Assembly (NCBI RefSeq): GCF_000286955.2 | Contig: NZ_AJYK02000038.1 | Span: 1-38,624, forward strand | DNA: 38,624 nucleotides | Reading direction: 5' to 3' | Source: Vibrio rumoiensis 1S-45 | GTDB taxonomy: Bacteria; Pseudomonadota; Gammaproteobacteria; Enterobacterales; Vibrionaceae | In this document: in pieces, positions 26,878-35,104 of the stretch | Layout of the letters: each line of letters opens with the position of its first letter | How positions within the stretch are numbered: position 1 is the first letter of the stretch | Position numbers and translations under genes: made by a program | Notes under the pieces: generated by a model | What the model was told of the DNA's origin: nothing | The model's input: only the letters and a program-made list of their open reading frames with translations | Databases searched by the model: none

Positions 26878-27315
26878 TTAATTAACCCAATCACGTAGTG
26901 TGTAGGTGAGAGTGTGCTCTTTGCTGGATAGTTTTAATGTTTCTTTAGTCAGATCGATATTACTCCAGGCTGATAATGTACTTGCTACAATACGTTCAGT
27001 TTTCATCGCATCTCCTGGGCATAATTTCATTGTCATTCCCATTTTATTAATGCGAAATTGCCCTGTGTCTTTATTGATTTCTGCTTGACCATGGAACCCA
27101 TTACAACCAGCATTACCATTAGATTGCATATTCTCACTGATTTCTAGATCTGGTACAGAACCCATAGCATTTTTTACAACTTCCTTGCCATCGATCTCAC
27201 TTAAAACCCAGTGATGGTGTTGAAGATCCACTGGTTTTACAAAGTCAGTTTTGCTATTCGAAGAGCAGGCAGCCAATAAAATCGGTAGGCTAAGGCAAGT
27301 GATAAGCTTTTTCAT
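26878..27315 (-). CDS. META domain (HslJ-like) lipoprotein
   Basis: This is a 145-residue lipoprotein. The signal MKKLITCLSLPILLAAC ends in a lipobox with Cys17 as the lipidated residue. The META domain follows, with GNAGCNGFHGQAEI, then FRINKMGMTMKLCPGD and the terminal LKLSSKEHTLTYTL strands. HslJ of E. coli is linked to novobiocin resistance and heat-shock induction, but most META lipoproteins are uncharacterised. An ATG further upstream in frame exists. The start at 27315 has GGAGA before it and alone gives a lipoprotein signal. Confidence 0.88.
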   Translation of the reverse strand: MKKLITCLSLPILLAACSSNSKTDFVKPVDLQHHHWVLSEIDGKEVVKNAMGSVPDLEISENMQSNGNAGCNGFHGQAEINKDTGQFRINKMGMTMKLCPGDAMKTERIVASTLSAWSNIDLTKETLKLSSKEHTLTYTLRDWVN

Positions 27316-27521
27316 AATATTCTCCAAACGGTGTAGGCTATATTTTATATAGTTAATATTGATATTACGGTGAGAGCATAACAGATAATGATATAAAACA
27401 TTAGATTTAGTATGGTCAAAAGGTTCCAAGTTTTTTTCATTTCTATTGTAATATCATAGCAATGGCTGAATAAGAGTCATGGTTAATTATCCATTTCAAT
27501 ATTTAGTTAGGGAGAGCAGGT

Positions 27522-27779
27522 ATGGAACAACTAGAATTCTTTTCTGTACCTAGCCCATGTGTTGGTGTGTGTACGGTGGATAATAAAGGTTACTGCCAAG
27601 GTTGCATGCGTAAACGTGAAGAGCGTTTTAATTGGCTTGCCTTCACACCCGCGCAACAACGCCATATCATCAAACTGTGTAAGCAACGTTATTATCGAAA
27701 ACGTCTTGCACAGCGTGGAGAGATCCCGATTCAACAAATTGAAGAAGATGAACTACCGCCACAAGGGAGTTTGTTTTAA
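27522..27779 (+). CDS. DUF1289 domain small cysteine-rich protein
   Basis: This is an 85-residue DUF1289 protein. The hallmark is SPCVGVCTVDNKGYCQGCMRKREE, with four Cys spaced C-x3-C-x8-C-x2-C that probably bind a metal. Then comes NWLAFTPAQQRHIIKL and a basic helix ending in an acidic tail. The role of the family is not known. A GGAGAG ribosome site lies about 9 bases before the ATG. It is followed by a strong terminator and is monocistronic. Confidence 0.88.
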   Translation: MEQLEFFSVPSPCVGVCTVDNKGYCQGCMRKREERFNWLAFTPAQQRHIIKLCKQRYYRKRLAQRGEIPIQQIEEDELPPQGSLF

Positions 27780-27790
27780 ACAAGAAGAAA

Positions 27791-27834
27791 AACGGCGTGT
27801 ATATTCAAATGAAATATCACGCCGTTCCTTTTTA
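27791..27834 (+). terminator. Terminator after the DUF1289 gene
   Basis: AACGGCGTG at 27791-27799 pairs with CACGCCGTT at 27818-27826, with further pairing of ATATT/AAATAT in the stem. CCTTTTT follows. It starts 12 bases after the stop codon. Confidence 0.8.
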
Positions 27835-27912
27835 ACTTTCGAATTAACAGAGGTGGGTTACTGCTGAAAGCTTTGGGAGTCAAAGCCAAGCAACAGTAGG
27901 CAAGGCTTTGTC

Positions 27913-28122
27913 TTATTCAAAATCGCTTTTACACGTATCAATGGCCCCATACAAATCATCATGACTTAGGCGTTTCTTATCGAGTTTTTGTTTAGTTTCG
28001 GCTCCAAGTGCTTGAAGCTTTTTACGGTTATCTGCCGTTTGTCTTAAACCAGCATGCCTCAAACAGCTATTGAGCTCATGATCTTCACTAAAGTTAACGT
28101 ACTTACTATCTAAAGATGCCAT
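27913..28122 (-). CDS. Small soluble protein of unknown function
   Basis: This is a 69-residue highly charged helical protein with no signal or membrane segment. A very good ribosome site (AAGGAG) lies about 8 bases before the ATG, which supports it being translated. The sequence has two Cys (residues 20 and 64) and a Lys/Leu-rich middle, RKKLQALGAETKQKLDKKRL. No family was recognised. It is an isolated minus-strand gene between the DUF1289 gene and rplY. The expression signal is better evidence than the sequence itself. Confidence 0.65.
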   Translation of the reverse strand: MASLDSKYVNFSEDHELNSCLRHAGLRQTADNRKKLQALGAETKQKLDKKRLSHDDLYGAIDTCKSDFE

Positions 28123-28278
28123 AAGAAACTCCTTCTTTGACGGGGTTGGGATAGAATTTTAAAACGCTAATTTGTATATCTTTTATGCAGTATAGAAGCT
28201 TTGTGAAAATCTGCTTGATTAGAATAAGAAATTTTATTTAGTGATGATGATGTCAATTCCTAAGCTTCAAAAACGGCG

Positions 28279-28307
28279 AAAGCCCGATGTTGGTAGCATC
28301 GGGCTTT
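28279..28307 (-). terminator. Terminator downstream of rplY
   Basis: AAAGCCCGATG at 28279-28289 and CATCGGGCTTT at 28297-28307 form an 11-bp perfect stem with a 7-base loop. Read on the minus strand it is followed by CGCCGTTTTTG. It is about 100 bases beyond the rplY stop. Confidence 0.75.
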
Positions 28308-28410
28308 CTATGTTTCTTGCTATTTCTAGCATGAGTCTCGAGTGGTAAATTCGATTCTCATTTTACCTTTATGCAAAAGGTGGATTCATCGAATCGTAAG
28401 ATTGGTGATC

Positions 28411-28689
28411 TTAGATACGGATGAAGTCCATGTGCTCAACTTTTGGCTTGAACGCGTGACGTTGAACGTCTTGTGGCTTAACTTTTACTTCTTTGCCATC
28501 AACTACTAGAGTGATTGCTTCGTAAAACTCAGGCTTATCCATTTGGTTGATCACGTCAGAGTGAACCAATGCGATAGATACTGGCTCTGCTTCACCACCG
28601 TAGATGATTGCAGGGAATTGGCCAGATAGACGTAGGCGGCGGCTCGCACCCTTACCTAGTTCAGTACGTACTACTGCTTCAAATTTCAT
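28411..28689 (-). CDS. rplY: RplY, ribosomal protein L25
   Basis: This is the 50S protein L25, which binds 5S rRNA. It has 92 residues, the usual short gammaproteobacterial length without the C-terminal CTC-type extension. It starts [20 protein letters not shown], then has FPAIIYGG, and ends [12 protein letters not shown]. An upstream in-frame ATG five codons earlier is possible, but the family start and GAGAG site favour 28689. It stands alone with its own promoter and leader. Confidence 0.97.
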   Translation of the reverse strand: MKFEAVVRTELGKGASRRLRLSGQFPAIIYGGEAEPVSIALVHSDVINQMDKPEFYEAITLVVDGKEVKVKPQDVQRHAFKPKVEHMDFIRI

Positions 28690-28826
28690 AGTATTTACTC
28701 TCAAATTAGTAAATTAAAAGATGTTTAACCACATAGCGACCTAGTGATTAAGCGTTGTTTCATGCGGTAAAAAAATTAAGGCACGAAACGAGCGCGGATA
28801 CTAACATTCAAATAGGTTATGAGCAA
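28690..28826 (-). promoter_or_regulatory. rplY promoter and structured 5' leader
   Basis: On the minus strand TTGCTC (28826-28821) and TAGTAT (28803-28798) are separated by 17 bases, a fair sigma-70 promoter. The following leader of about 100 bases contains GTTTCGTGC (28789-28781) and GCATGAAAC (28765-28757), a 9-pair stem with one G-U. A ribosomal protein leader is known for L25 in gammaproteobacteria, where L25 binds its own mRNA. I infer that this is one, by position and structure. Confidence 0.5.
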
Positions 28827-28850
28827 TACAAAAGCGAGCATTTAACACAA

Positions 28851-29861
28851 TCAAATACTCTCTCTTAGCTCCACTTGAAAACCAAGATCTATGGTGGGTT
28901 GAGAGATAGGCTTTCCAGCTAAGCGTTGTAAGATTTGTTCTGCCGAGATTGAGCCTATTTGTTCTCGTGGGGTAATCACAGTCGCAAGGCGTGGCACCAT
29001 GATGTTGGATAAATCATGCCCATGAAATCCGGCAATACCAATTTGTTCAGGGACTTTGATTCCAAGGCGTTGGCATTCATAAATTGCACCAACCGCCAGA
29101 TCGTCATTGGTACAGAATATGCCATTTGCATCAGGGTATTCTTCAAGCATTTTGTGTAATAAATCTGCTCCCAATGTAAACGAAGAGGCGCTACTGGTTT
29201 GTAAGCTGATAGGCGCTAATCCGTGTTCTTTCATTGCATCTTCATAACCGGCGAGCTTTAACTTTGTCCGAGCGTCCAGCCGAGCAGCAAAATAAACGGT
29301 TTTGTCGTGCCCTTGTTCGAGCATGGCCAGTGTCATGGCTTTTGCGGCTGCGTGATTATCAAAACCGACCGATTGTTCAAATGTAGGTGACACCGTATCC
29401 ATAATTTCGATGGTTGGAATACCTGCAGTTTGAAGCATTTTTCGGGTGCGTTCGGTATGATGATTTTCAGATAAAATGATCGCGTCGACATTGTAAGACA
29501 GTAGCATTTCGATATTTTGTTCTTCTAATAACGAACTATAACCATAGTGCGCCAGCATAATTTGATAACCAGCAGGCTCGGTCACTTTTTCAATACCGCG
29601 GATCACTTCGGCAAAAACTTGGTTGGTTAAAGAGGGTACTAATACCCCAATAGCGCGGCTTTTAGCGTTAGAAAGAATGTCGGGAGCACGATTGGGAATA
29701 TACCCAAGTTCTTCAACCGCTAAGGTGATTTTTTGACGTAAAGCAAAAGAAACGTTATCTGGGTTTCTTAAGCATCGGCTAACCGTCATTTTGGTGACGC
29801 CAACCAAATTGGCAATATCTTGTAGTGTTGGACGTTTGTTTTTCGTTGCCATACTGGTCAT
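28851..29861 (-). CDS. gntR: GntR, LacI-family repressor of gluconate genes
   Basis: This is a 336-residue LacI-family regulator closely following E. coli GntR. The helix-turn-helix LQDIANLVGVTKMTVSRCLR is followed by the hinge GYIPNRAPDILSNA. The periplasmic-binding-like effector domain has SLTNQVFAEVIRGIE, IMLAHYGY and FCTNDDLAVGA, and ends IDLGFQVELRESI. The ligand in this family is gluconate. Start choice is open: GTG 29864, ATG 29861 and ATG 29852 all lack a strong ribosome site. It follows the gnd terminator and so is probably transcribed separately. Two matching operators lie upstream of dctP. Confidence 0.96.
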   Translation of the reverse strand: MTSMATKNKRPTLQDIANLVGVTKMTVSRCLRNPDNVSFALRQKITLAVEELGYIPNRAPDILSNAKSRAIGVLVPSLTNQVFAEVIRGIEKVTEPAGYQIMLAHYGYSSLLEEQNIEMLLSYNVDAIILSENHHTERTRKMLQTAGIPTIEIMDTVSPTFEQSVGFDNHAAAKAMTLAMLEQGHDKTVYFAARLDARTKLKLAGYEDAMKEHGLAPISLQTSSASSFTLGADLLHKMLEEYPDANGIFCTNDDLAVGAIYECQRLGIKVPEQIGIAGFHGHDLSNIMVPRLATVITPREQIGSISAEQILQRLAGKPISQPTIDLGFQVELRESI

Positions 29862-29889
29862 CACTGAAAGTTATTGAAAATGGAATATA

Positions 29890-29923
29890 AAAAATAAAGA
29901 AAGATCATGCAAAGTGATCTTTC
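29890..29923 (-). terminator. Terminator between gnd and gntR
   Basis: GAAAGATCA at 29899-29907 and TGATCTTTC at 29915-29923 form a perfect 9-bp stem with a 7-base loop. On the minus strand it is followed by TTTATTTTTTA, so it ends transcription of the gluconate operon after gnd. Confidence 0.85.
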
Positions 29924-29929
29924 ATACAT

Positions 29930-31429
29930 TTACTTTTTGATTTCGGTTCTTGGGTGGTGACTCCATTCTACATGATACTTTTGCGACTCAGGTTGATCGA
30001 TTCGAGAATAAGTGTGCGAACCAAAGTAATCTCGCTGGGCTTGCAAAAGATTAGCGGGAAGTGTGGCGCATCGCATGGAATCAAAATAACTGAGAGCTGA
30101 CCCGATACCCGGAATGGCAACCCCATATAAGCTGGCATTGGCCACGCATCGACGCCAATTGAGCTGACGGCTTTTGATTTCATGGCCAAAATGTTGATCA
30201 AAAAGCAGGTTGTCTAATTGAGGATCGGCTTCAAACGCTTTGGTGATGCTTTGTAAGAATACCGCTCGAATAATACAGCCCGCTCGCCATCCTTTTGCGA
30301 TTTCTGCAAAGTTAAGCTGCCAGTCTTGTTGTTCGGAAGTGGTTTTCATTAGGTCGAAGCCTTGTGCATACACACATAATTTTGCGCAGTATAAGGCGTC
30401 GTGTAGTTCTGCAATGGTGGTGCTGAGTGCTTCTGTCTTGTGTGTTTCGGTGATTACAGCGAGTTTTTGTTCACCCAATTGTCGACGTTCTTTCAAGCTA
30501 CTTAGCGATCGAGCATAAACCGATTGAGCAATACTTGGGGCAGGGCAACCAACTTCAAGACTGTTGATGGCAGTCCAAACACCAGTGCCTTTTTGGCCTG
30601 CTTTATCTAAGATCATCTCAACCAGTGGTTGATCACTTTGAAAATCTTTTTGTTTTAAAATATCGGCGCTGATTTCCATTAAGTAGCTGTTTAGTACACC
30701 TTGATTCCACTCGCTGAAAATATCACCGATGTGTTCGGCTTTTAATCCAATCACTTGATGTAAGTATTGATACACTTCGCAAATTAACTGCATATCAGCG
30801 TATTCAATGCCGTTATGCACCATTTTGACATAATGACCGGAACCGCTTGGTCCGGTGAATGTTGCGCAAGCTTCACCATCTTGTAGTGGTTCGACAGGAA
30901 GGCCATGCTGATTAACTTTAGCGGCAATGGCATTCCACATTGGTTTGACATATTCCCACGCGTGTTCGTCACCACTTGCCATCAGCGCAGGGCCGAAACG
31001 TGCGCCTTGTTCACCACCAGAAACCGCGGTGCTGAAAAAGTTCAGCTTACCTTGATAATGTTTGTCTCGTGCGATGGTGTCGGTCCATAAGCTGTTTCCA
31101 GTATCAATCACAATATCTTGCGGATTTAACCCTGCATTGAGCAAATCGGTAATCACGCTATCGACGATATCACCGGCAGGAACCGACAGCGCGATCACTC
31201 GCGGTGAAGGTAGATGAGCCAATATTTGCTCTAAGGAATCACAAGCAACAAATTGCCCTTTACTGATGATCTGTGCTTCTTGTGTGGTTTGTTGAATATT
31301 GCTGCTGTTTAAATCGAACCCTGCGACATGAAAACCGTTATCGATTAAGTTCAGGGTTAAACTTTTGCCCATAACGCCAAGACCGATCATGGCAATATGA
31401 CAATGTGGGGCAGTTGAGGTCGTTGTCAT
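29930..31429 (-). CDS. gnd: Gnd, 6-phosphogluconate dehydrogenase (decarboxylating)
   Basis: Gnd is an NADP-dependent enzyme that converts 6-phosphogluconate to ribulose 5-phosphate and carbon dioxide. It has 499 residues, slightly longer than the usual 468-485. The N-terminal Rossmann motif is IGLGVMGKSLTLNLID. Substrate and catalytic blocks are STAVSGGEQGARFGPALM and GSGHYVKMVHNGIEYADMQL, which contains the catalytic Lys-His-Asn. The helical C-terminal domain includes DKAGQKGTGVWTAINSLE and ends with YFGSHTYSRID. The start at 31429 has AAGGAAT before it, and another in-frame start is 15 bases upstream. Its place right after gntK makes it a gluconate-inducible copy. Confidence 0.96.
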   Translation of the reverse strand: MTTTSTAPHCHIAMIGLGVMGKSLTLNLIDNGFHVAGFDLNSSNIQQTTQEAQIISKGQFVACDSLEQILAHLPSPRVIALSVPAGDIVDSVITDLLNAGLNPQDIVIDTGNSLWTDTIARDKHYQGKLNFFSTAVSGGEQGARFGPALMASGDEHAWEYVKPMWNAIAAKVNQHGLPVEPLQDGEACATFTGPSGSGHYVKMVHNGIEYADMQLICEVYQYLHQVIGLKAEHIGDIFSEWNQGVLNSYLMEISADILKQKDFQSDQPLVEMILDKAGQKGTGVWTAINSLEVGCPAPSIAQSVYARSLSSLKERRQLGEQKLAVITETHKTEALSTTIAELHDALYCAKLCVYAQGFDLMKTTSEQQDWQLNFAEIAKGWRAGCIIRAVFLQSITKAFEADPQLDNLLFDQHFGHEIKSRQLNWRRCVANASLYGVAIPGIGSALSYFDSMRCATLPANLLQAQRDYFGSHTYSRIDQPESQKYHVEWSHHPRTEIKK

Positions 31430-31444
31430 GTGAATTCCTTGCAA

Positions 31445-31960
31445 TTATGAGTGTGTATTAAGTTGTTGGTGGATGGTGGTGATAACGCTTTCAATGGAAG
31501 GCGTAATATCCACGAATATGGCTTCGTTTTGATTGGGTTCAACCAAGGTGGCGAATTGGCTTTCTAACATGCTTTTACCATTGAACCAGTGATTGTCACG
31601 TTTCTGATGGCGATTCCAAATGGTGTCAAAGTCACCTTGTAAATACACAATGATCATCTCGTGATTATTACTTCTTAAGATGTCACGGTATTCGGGTTTT
31701 AATGCTGAGCAAGCAATGACGGCTTGATCGTTGTCGAGAAATAATTGGTTCAGTGTATGTAACCAACCAATGCGGTCTTGATCGGTGAGTGGTATGCCTT
31801 GGCGCATTTTGTCGACATTAGTTTGTGGGTGAAAATCGTCACCATCAAAAAAGGGAAAGCCGAGTTGTTGTGCTAATAAACTTCCAATATGGCTTTTACC
31901 ACAGCCAGATACACCCATGACCAGTATCTTTTTAGCACTGGCGGTCTTTTCATGTTCCAT
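31445..31960 (-). CDS. gntK: GntK, gluconokinase
   Basis: GntK phosphorylates D-gluconate with ATP to give 6-phosphogluconate. It has 171 residues, near the 175 of E. coli GntK. The P-loop is MGVSGCGKSHIG, and the family block is DGDDFHPQTNVDKMRQGIPL, with DRIGWLHTLN and ACSALKPEYRDILR following. The C-terminus carries LESQFATLVEPNQNE. An ATG at 31990 and a TTG at 32005 extend the frame, but 31960 has AAGG at a good distance and fits the family. The stop is 15 bases before the gnd start, so the two are cotranscribed. Confidence 0.96.
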   Translation of the reverse strand: MEHEKTASAKKILVMGVSGCGKSHIGSLLAQQLGFPFFDGDDFHPQTNVDKMRQGIPLTDQDRIGWLHTLNQLFLDNDQAVIACSALKPEYRDILRSNNHEMIIVYLQGDFDTIWNRHQKRDNHWFNGKSMLESQFATLVEPNQNEAIFVDITPSIESVITTIHQQLNTHS

Positions 31961-31976
31961 AACGTTATGCCTTACC

Positions 31977-32000
31977 AAAAGCCCTACCATTGAATAGGGC
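31977..32000 (-). terminator. Weak terminator-like hairpin between dctM and gntK
   Basis: GCCCTA at 31981-31986 pairs with TAGGGC at 31995-32000. On the minus strand the hairpin is followed by only four Ts. It may reduce transcription into gntK-gnd relative to the transporter genes or protect mRNA ends. Its strength is uncertain. Confidence 0.45.
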
Positions 32001-32054
32001 GTCAATTGAAATCAATAAGCTTTATGCCAATCGTCGTTGTGACTGCGATTGGAA

Positions 32055-33377
32055 CTATTGCCACCAAAGTGCAAGCTGAGGGAAAATAATCACAAGGGTT
32101 AATGCGACGATTTGTAAGCCAATGAAAGGCAGTAGCGAGGTGAATATTTCACCAAGGCTGATATCTTTTGGAGCGACTGATTTTAGATAAAATGCAGCAG
32201 GGCCAAAGGGTGGTGATAAGAACGATACTTGCATATTTAAACAGAACACCACACCAAACCAAATTGGATCAAAACCAAGGTTAATGATGATAGGGACAAA
32301 GATTGGCATGGTAAGTAAGGCAACCCCTACCCAGTCTAAGAACATGCCAAGAACGAGCAGAATAACCATCATAATCAGTAGTGTTCCCATAGGGTGACCG
32401 CCACTGAGAGCCAAAATAGTGTCTTCTACAAAATCAATTCCACCCATTAGGTTATACACACCCACTAAAGCGGTTGCGCCAATGCCTATCCAGATGATCA
32501 TGCCGCAAGTACGCATGGTCGCGATGGCGCTTTCTTGCAACATTTTCCAATTCATTTCTTGACGAATAACGGCGCTGATCATAATACCGACAACACCAAG
32601 TGCTGACGCTTCAGTAACAGAAGCAATACCTGAATAGATACTGCCTAGTACGGTTGCGACCGACAGCAGAGGGAAGAAGAGCGCTTTAAAATAGTTAGGT
32701 TTGGTGCGGGCATCTTCTTCTAGCTCTTCTTGGCTTGGAAGAGGAGCAAGTGAAGGGTTTAAGAAGCAGCGAATTAAAACATAAGCAATGTATAACAAAG
32801 CAAGGATAAGCGCGGGTACGAAAGAGGCTTTGAATAAATCACCAATCGAGACACTGGCCGTTAAACCATAAATAATCAACACGATACTTGGCGGCAACAT
32901 GGTGCCTAATGCACCACCCGCACATGTTGTACCGATAGCCAGTTTACGGTCGTAACCAAGGCGAAGCATTTGTGGAAGCGCTAAAATACCAAGCAATACA
33001 GTTTCGCCACCAATCACGCCAGACATAGAAGCAAGTAAAACGGCTACCAGTAGCGTTTGAACCGCCACACCGCCACGTACTTTTCTGCCGACAGATTTCA
33101 TAGCATCAAATAAATCACGAGCAATCCCAGAGCGATCAAGTAAGGCTGCCATTAACACGAACATGGGCACGGCAAGGAAAATATAGCCGTCAACAAAGCT
33201 GTACATACGGCTTGTGACTAGGGGAAGGGCATCAACGCCAAACCACCCAAGGGTAAAAAATAAGGCGACGAAACCAGTTACAAACGCCAGTTGCATTCCG
33301 GTGAGTAGCAAGCCGATCATCATGAGAAGCATGAGCAAGCTGCCATAGCCAATGCCAATAGAAGATAAATCAAACAT
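32055..33377 (-). CDS. dctM: TRAP transporter large permease (DctM), gluconate-type
   Basis: This is the large membrane subunit of a tripartite ATP-independent periplasmic transporter, 440 residues with about 12 helices. Family features include AVLLASMSGVIGGETVLLGI, TTCAGGALGTMLPPSIVLIIYG and VVFCLNMQVSFLSPPFGPAAFYL. It uses a sodium or proton gradient to move substrate handed over by the DctP protein. The gene overlaps dctQ by 8 bases and lies upstream of gntK and gnd. GntR-type operators at the head of the operon point to gluconate or a related sugar acid as substrate. The subunit itself does not reveal it. Confidence 0.93.
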   Translation of the reverse strand: MFDLSSIGIGYGSLLMLLMMIGLLLTGMQLAFVTGFVALFFTLGWFGVDALPLVTSRMYSFVDGYIFLAVPMFVLMAALLDRSGIARDLFDAMKSVGRKVRGGVAVQTLLVAVLLASMSGVIGGETVLLGILALPQMLRLGYDRKLAIGTTCAGGALGTMLPPSIVLIIYGLTASVSIGDLFKASFVPALILALLYIAYVLIRCFLNPSLAPLPSQEELEEDARTKPNYFKALFFPLLSVATVLGSIYSGIASVTEASALGVVGIMISAVIRQEMNWKMLQESAIATMRTCGMIIWIGIGATALVGVYNLMGGIDFVEDTILALSGGHPMGTLLIMMVILLVLGMFLDWVGVALLTMPIFVPIIINLGFDPIWFGVVFCLNMQVSFLSPPFGPAAFYLKSVAPKDISLGEIFTSLLPFIGLQIVALTLVIIFPQLALWWQ

Positions 33378-33921
33378 CTTTGTGATTCCTTAATCCTTTG
33401 ATCTCATGGATGATGTGTAGAATGAATTGCACGAAAAGAACGCAGAAAACAATGAAAATCAGGGCTTTTAAAAGTGCAGGATAAGGTGGATTAAAATAGG
33501 AGCCTGAAGTTTCTAAACGGAAGTCTCCCCAAGGCGTAAACCAAGAGCTTTCTACCATGGTGAAAGATGCCCATGCCATCATGCTGGCAAAGGCAAGCCC
33601 AACAATATGGTGAAACATATTGAGATAACGACGTGTTCGTTGAGAAACTGCATCGTAGATCAACACTACGCGTACATGTTTGTCGGTGGCGAACGCATAG
33701 ATGCCACCCACTACGAATAAGCTTCCCCCAATGAACGATGCCGTTTCATGAACCCAAGTGGTTGGCGCGTCAAATACATAGCGCATGAGCACTTCATAAA
33801 AAGAAATAAAGACGGTGAAAATGAACAATAAACTTAAAAAATGACTGATTTTAATAATGCAGGCATCCAGTTTGTTTTTTGGTGCATCTTCAACTTCTGG
33901 AGGCGTAGGGAGATCTTTCAT
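33370..33921 (-). CDS. dctQ: TRAP transporter small permease (DctQ)
   Basis: This is the small membrane subunit of the TRAP transporter, 183 residues with four helices at about 25-45, 60-80, 100-120 and 145-165. The loop DAPTTWVHETASFIGGSLFVVGG, with its conserved Trp, and the basic DKHVRVVLIYD segment are characteristic of DctQ. A GTG at 33942 is in frame, but the ATG at 33921 has AGG before it. It lies 61 bases after dctP and overlaps dctM. Confidence 0.92.
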   Translation of the reverse strand: MKDLPTPPEVEDAPKNKLDACIIKISHFLSLLFIFTVFISFYEVLMRYVFDAPTTWVHETASFIGGSLFVVGGIYAFATDKHVRVVLIYDAVSQRTRRYLNMFHHIVGLAFASMMAWASFTMVESSWFTPWGDFRLETSGSYFNPPYPALLKALIFIVFCVLFVQFILHIIHEIKGLRNHKDV

Positions 33922-33982
33922 AAAACAACCTATTTGAAACACAATCGATGAAAGGGCTGATTTAACAGCCCAATATTTGGTA

Positions 33983-34996
33983 TTACAGTAAACCGTTAGC
34001 TTCTAGGTATTGGGTTACAGAGTCATAGACTTTTTGAGCATTTGGAGAACGTTCCGCAAAAACTTTCCATTGTGTTTTGGCAATTGCGCGGAATTTCTTA
34101 CGCTCTTCATCATTCCAATTGTGAATCGTGATCTTTGGATCCGCTTCTGCTTTTGCGACGGCGGCTTGGTCGGCAATACGCAGTTCTGTCGTCATATCAA
34201 TAGCAAAATCACGCACAGAAACCGTTAAGATTTCTTGTTGAGCTGGGGTCATTTTGTCCCATTTCTTCTGGCTGATAGAAATGTCGATCAAAGGCAAAGA
34301 GTGGAAGCCAGGTTGAACAGGGTGAGGTGCGATATCATTCATGCCGGCTTTTTGATTGGTTGAGAATACCGTGTAATCTGCCGCATCAATAACGCCTTTA
34401 CTTAAACCGGTAAACACTTCTGAACCCGGTAAGTTCACAGGCGTTGCACCAGCGGCGGCAAACACTTGTTGAACCAAACCTTCTGGTGCACGAATTTTCA
34501 ACCCTTTTAGATCGGCTACACCATCCAGTGGTACTTTCGATACTAAAGATTCAACCCCTGTGGTTGAACCACCGATGAACTTCACACCGTAAGGTTTATA
34601 AAGTTCGGTCATTAGCTCATAGCCACCGCCGTAATTAATGTATTGCAGTAATTGACCTGTATTTGACCAAGCACCAACCATGTTACCGATTAAGCCGAAA
34701 GCCGGATCTTTACCTGAAAAGTATTCGGTTGCGGTGACTTGACCATCTAAAATTCCTTGTCGAATGGCATCCAGCGTTTCGGTGTTTTTGACCACACTTC
34801 CCGCAGGCAGTAAGGAGATTTTAATTTGACCGTCGGTCATGGTTTCAACACGTTCAGCCCATTTTTGTTGAACTTGAAAGTTTTTATCCCCTGAAGGATC
34901 AGAAGATTGAATTTTGAGGTTAAAGTCTGCGGCTAAAACAGAAGTGGAAAATATTCCAGCAAAAGCGGCAGTCAGCAGGGTAAGGTTAAATTTCAT
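33983..34996 (-). CDS. dctP: TRAP transporter substrate-binding protein (DctP), probably gluconate
   Basis: This is a periplasmic receptor of 337 residues. A clean signal peptide ends SVLAADF at about residue 22. The DctP fold shows LDAIRQGILDGQVTATEYFSG, then KGLKIRAPEGLVQQVFAAAG, in which the Arg normally binds the substrate carboxylate, and LSKGVIDAADYTVF. The start has AAGGAC 6-8 bases upstream. It is the first gene of the operon, directly below the two GntR operators, so it should bind a sugar acid such as gluconate. Confidence 0.94.
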   Translation of the reverse strand: MKFNLTLLTAAFAGIFSTSVLAADFNLKIQSSDPSGDKNFQVQQKWAERVETMTDGQIKISLLPAGSVVKNTETLDAIRQGILDGQVTATEYFSGKDPAFGLIGNMVGAWSNTGQLLQYINYGGGYELMTELYKPYGVKFIGGSTTGVESLVSKVPLDGVADLKGLKIRAPEGLVQQVFAAAGATPVNLPGSEVFTGLSKGVIDAADYTVFSTNQKAGMNDIAPHPVQPGFHSLPLIDISISQKKWDKMTPAQQEILTVSVRDFAIDMTTELRIADQAAVAKAEADPKITIHNWNDEERKKFRAIAKTQWKVFAERSPNAQKVYDSVTQYLEANGLL

Positions 34997-35063
34997 GCGA
35001 TGTCCTTTTTAGTTGCACGTTGGTTGCACAGTAAGTGCGTAGAGTTCCGATCTTATTAGAGTT

Positions 35064-35079
35064 ATGTTACCGGTAACTT
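35064..35079. promoter_or_regulatory. GntR operator 1 (promoter proximal)
   Basis: The 12-base perfect palindrome GTTACCGGTAAC at 35066-35077, flanked by AT on the left, matches the E. coli GntR operator pattern ATGTTA-N4-TAACAT in all but the last two positions. It lies about 70 bases before dctP, and GntR is encoded at the far end of the same cluster. Confidence 0.88.
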
Positions 35080-35088
35080 GTGGTGATT

Positions 35089-35104
35089 ATGTTACCGGTA
35101 ACTA
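35089..35104. promoter_or_regulatory. GntR operator 2
   Basis: A second identical GTTACCGGTAAC palindrome is at 35091-35102, with the same ATG-side flank. The centres of the two operators are 25 bases apart, so two repressor dimers could bind near the same promoter. Confidence 0.88.

Noticed and set aside
35012..35029. GTTGCAC direct repeats as a regulator site
   Set aside because: Two 7-base copies 11 bases apart in an untranslated leader are too short to separate from chance, and no matching regulator is known to me.
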